Assembly: GCA_019009955.1 (NCBI GenBank)
Contig: CM032233.1
Span: 88,983,501-89,047,500, forward strand
Length of the DNA stretch: 64,000 nucleotides
Direction: 5' to 3'
Source of the DNA: Riptortus pedestris
Taxonomy: Eukaryota; Arthropoda; Insecta; Hemiptera; Alydidae
The position numbers and the translations under genes were made by a program. The notes under the pieces are model-generated. The model made no database searches and was not told the DNA's origin. It saw nothing but the letters and a program-made list of their open reading frames with translations. Shown here piece after piece: positions 60,812 through 64,000 of this stretch (position 1 is the stretch's first letter; each line of letters opens with the position of its first letter).

Positions 60812-61188
60812 TATTAAATTTTTTCTGTAAGTGTGTAATACATGATCAGATCTAACCAGAATATGAACAAAATTAGGATGTTGTGAAGATTATGGTATGT
60901 TGTTGGTAGGTTATAAGCATGGTTGTGAAAGGTTATAAGCATAGTTATAAAAGTGCAGTTAAAAAATAGTTATTGCAGTTATAAACAAGTGCACGTTATA
61001 AACAAGGAAGGTAATTATTATTATATTTAAATTTTAAAATATATTGATTATTTCCACCAATAAATCATTCACATTTCAATTTATTTTGTTAAAATAAATT
61101 CTTACAATGTTAAGAAACATTTAAAAGCATTTAATTTCCAACTTCAAATTATTTTTTAATTTATACTTATTACTAATTAAGAAGGCAA

Positions 61189-61218
61189 TTCACTTTCTTC
61201 ACTTGTGAAGAAAGTGAT
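61189..61218. repeat. Perfect short hairpin
   Basis: TCACTTTCTTCAC-TT-GTGAAGAAAGTGA, a 13-bp perfect stem with a 2-base loop. The half-site CACTTTCTTCACT recurs near 61228 and 61249. Confidence 0.85.
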
Positions 61219-61724
61219 TACTTTCTTCACTCTATTGCAAAATGTTTCACTTTCTTCACTCATTTCAGTTTAGTAATGTTACCATTATTCAACGGTTACA
61301 GAAAAAAACTATTTTCTAGTGATTTATATTTCTGGTATAAACAAATAACAGTGATACCCTAATACTAAATAACAGTAGCCCTCCCTGCAAACTAAAATCA
61401 TCATATTGAGTTTAAGGGCTTATTTTCTTTTGTTATAATGACATTACCAAGTAACATTTAATAGTAATAGATAGTATATAGTCGTTTCAATAACGTCAAC
61501 ATTTCTGAGGAAATAAGATAATAACACTGAAGTTAAAGAGTTTGATTTCGCAAATTTTCCGCTATCACAGGTTGTGTGAATTCAGCATGACTTTCTTTAA
61601 ATAATAGATTATAAAATTTAAAGAATTGAAATGCTCTTAAAGTTTAAATTTATATTGAAGTTAAATAATGAAGTTATTTTCTAATTAAAATAAATAATAA
61701 TTGAGTTGCGGAGGGGGCTGAGAT

Positions 61725-62850
61725 TTGTTACCTCCCTAATCCAAATCATAGACCTATTATATAAATCTAAAAACATAACATGATTTGTCAAAATATATCT
61801 ATATTACAAAACACTTCAATGAGTAATAATAAATTGTACACTCCTGCTATAGTTTTTAGCTTATCTCATTTAATCTTCGGTATACGACCAAAGTGTATAT
61901 AACAAAAGTTACTTTAAAAACAACATAAACAACGTTTGTTATATGTATCATTATCGAAAACCCAATAGGAAACGAAATATCCCGGGTTTTCATTTCAGGC
62001 TTCCCTTATAATCCCCACTCCTGCTCGATCTTAGCAATGTTGATTCAGCTTATAATCATGGGGAGTTATTACTAATTCACATACCGAGTTTTGTTAAGTT
62101 CAGTTCAATCGTTAGTGCCCTATAAAATTGTTGGCTCCCGGTTTAGATTTTAATGTATATCTCGTTTGTACGTTCTTATATGGCAAAAGTGTATAAAACA
62201 AAAGTTACTTTAAAGAACAAAATAAAAAACTTTTGTCATGCGCATATTTGCCGAAAAACCAATAGGAAATGAAATATTGTTAATTTTAATTTCAAATGTC
62301 CCTTACAACCCCCAATCTTGCTCGTCCCTAGAAATGTTTGTACAGCTTATTATCATGGAAGAGTTAGTGCTAATACATATACTGAGTTTTGTTTAGTTTA
62401 GTTGAGTCTTTTGTGCCAAATAAAATTGTTGACTCTTGCTATAGTTTTTATCTATAACTCATTTATAATTCGATTAAGTATATAACAAAAGTTACTCTAA
62501 ATAACAAAATAAACAACTTTTGTTAAGTGCGTATTTGCTGAAAAGGCAATAGGAAACGAAATATCGCTATTTTTAATTTCAGGCCTCCCTTATAACCCCC
62601 ACTCCTGTTCATCTAAGAGAATATTAATATAACCTAAAGTTTAAGTTGGGGTCTTAGTAATATACTTACCAAGTTTCATAAAATTCGGTTAAGTTGTTTA
62701 TGTGTCAAAATGTAACAAACAAACAGACACCAAAGCTACAAATTGCAGATATCGTGTCTATGGCATGTGAAACGAAAACGTTTCCTGAAATTTCAAGATA
62801 AAAAATTGATTACAATTTTATAATTAAAGATTACAATTTTATATATATAC
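61725..62850 (+). mobile_element. Modular repeat copy H (headless)
   Basis: Monomers with hairpins near 61900, 62205 and 62475; tail at 62680-62830 (AAATTCGGTTAAGTTGTTTATG, AACAAACAAACAGACACC). Ends TATATATACACACACAC next to family X. Confidence 0.7.
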
Positions 62851-63540
62851 ACACACACTTCTGGTAATGCTCTAGTGGTCGCAATTTTTGTTTGATCAGT
62901 ACCAAATTCTATATTTAAATGTTTTATGTTAAACTCAAGGTCAAGTTCTTTAATGGTCACCGAACCAATGGGAGGGGGAGCTTCAAAAATTCCCAATATC
63001 TCCATTATTATGAGTCAGATCGTAAATTCTATAAGGTTGGTTCCCTTATGGAAATTTACTTGCCTATAAATGTTTTTATATAATTTTTCACTATCTTGAA
63101 TATTAACTGAGCTATTTGCATTTTTTTATTTTCAGTTTTCAGTAAACCCCCACTTCCTACTCATTTCATATTAACAATAAGTTTTTAAATCATGAACCAC
63201 TTTATTGGAACATTTTTTTTTTTTTTTTCCAACAACCATTATTATGCAAGATACGTACAAATATGTAGTGTGATGATGTTATCAATTAAGATTTTCTAAT
63301 CTTGACATGAACATTTTTATTACATCAGCACCATTCTCAATATTACAACATAGAATATGTGATGAAATAAGATCAGGAGTGTTTTATACCATGACGTGGG
63401 AAATCTGCATAGTTTCCGCAGCCCCTATGGGACTGACTTTTTCCTCATCTAGGATCTGTTAGGATCAATAAATATTTAAAGACTTTTTGCAAAAATCACG
63501 TCATGAGTACAGCTCAATAGCTGATTCCCTTAATTAATTT
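62851..63540 (+). repeat. Repeat family X, copy X7 (rearranged)
   Basis: Right half in plus orientation (AATGCTCTAGTGGTCGCAAT, GTTTGATCAGTACCAAATTC, 62860-63190). A left half in minus orientation (ATCTAGGATCTGTTAGGATC, ATGAGTACAGCTCAATAGCT) at 63440-63530. The dispersed GACGTGGGAAATCTGC motif lies between them (63392-63432). Confidence 0.6.
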
Positions 63541-64000
63541 AATTCCTTCAAATGTTGACTGCATAAACTTTGTATTGTTTTGTTTTGTTTTCCTAATCTG
63601 GCAATTCAATAATCAGGGCATTTTAGTGTCAACGAAGGAGAAGAACGCCCTATCAAATGGTTGTTAACCAATAAAGAAGAGAATGAATCACCCTTCTATC
63701 CAGCCTGGGTTTCAAATTTTGGAGACAGATTCTCTTGAATCTAAAGACGCACCTGGTCCTACTCAGAGTTTGTCCTTTTAGCCTTCCTATTTGCTTACTA
63801 GCCAGGCTCTACAGAACCCATGGCCTAATAGAACATTTATGTTAGTTTGATGGTGCGTTTCTCCTCCAATTTTCTAGTGTTTTGTGCTTGAATTTCCTCG
63901 TCTTAAGCCTATGAAGGGACTTAGTGTTTATTTCAATATTTAGTTACAGCTGCTCTTGTTCTCCTCTGTAACAGTTGTTTCTCCTATTAACGTGTTGATT
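63541..64000. other. No gene recognised
   Basis: Less AT-rich end of the window; no ORF, repeat or RNA gene that I can support. Confidence 0.5.

Overview
This is a eukaryotic nuclear genome window, most likely from an insect (possibly hemipteroid; the order is inferred, not proven). It is AT-rich, has spliceosomal introns and is crowded with microsatellites and relics of nearly every transposon class. I see no prokaryotic operons, rRNA, convincing tRNA genes or CRISPR.

One host gene stands out. It is a complete ten-exon gene on the minus strand (49262 down to 24429) for UFSP2, the UFM1-specific cysteine protease. All exon phases join into 600 codons. The papain-like catalytic Cys (NWGCAYRS, residue 433) and the Asp-Pro-His pair (residues 557-559) are intact. 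Eight introns are GT-AG; intron 8 is GC-AG. Introns range from 209 bp to 4.8 kb and most hold transposons.

Layout. 1-2.8 kb: AT minisatellite next to a broken LTR-retrotransposon gag/protease on the minus strand. 2.8-11.1 kb: head-to-tail array of one modular repeat (RTE-like or SINE-like ends, ~300-bp internal monomers each with a conserved hairpin), separated by TA microsatellites and interrupted by a TIR DNA transposon (4201-6530) and an LTR fragment. 11.1-11.8 kb: ~700-bp purine-only GA tract. 11.8-14.8 kb: degenerate Jockey-type LINE lacking its endonuclease. 15-24.4 kb: assorted retroposed pieces, a 1.93-kb element with ~640-bp inverted arms (19879-21811), and an inverted Penelope-like pair. 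24.4-49.3 kb: UFSP2 with intronic mariner, Tc1/mariner-superfamily, R1-like and Jockey LINEs and fold-back elements. 49.3-64 kb: a 3.3-kb TIR transposon with a decayed DDE-type transposase (52.5-55.8 kb), a segmental duplication, a second mariner (58192-59450), palindromes and further modular-repeat copies.

Apart from UFSP2, nearly everything recognisable is mobile DNA. No protein-coding transposon copy appears fully intact. The most unusual content is a set of structured repeat families: hairpin-bearing monomer arrays, repeats whose ends always abut a microsatellite, and several TIR elements whose boundaries are fixed here by target-site duplications or by comparison with unfilled copies in the same window.
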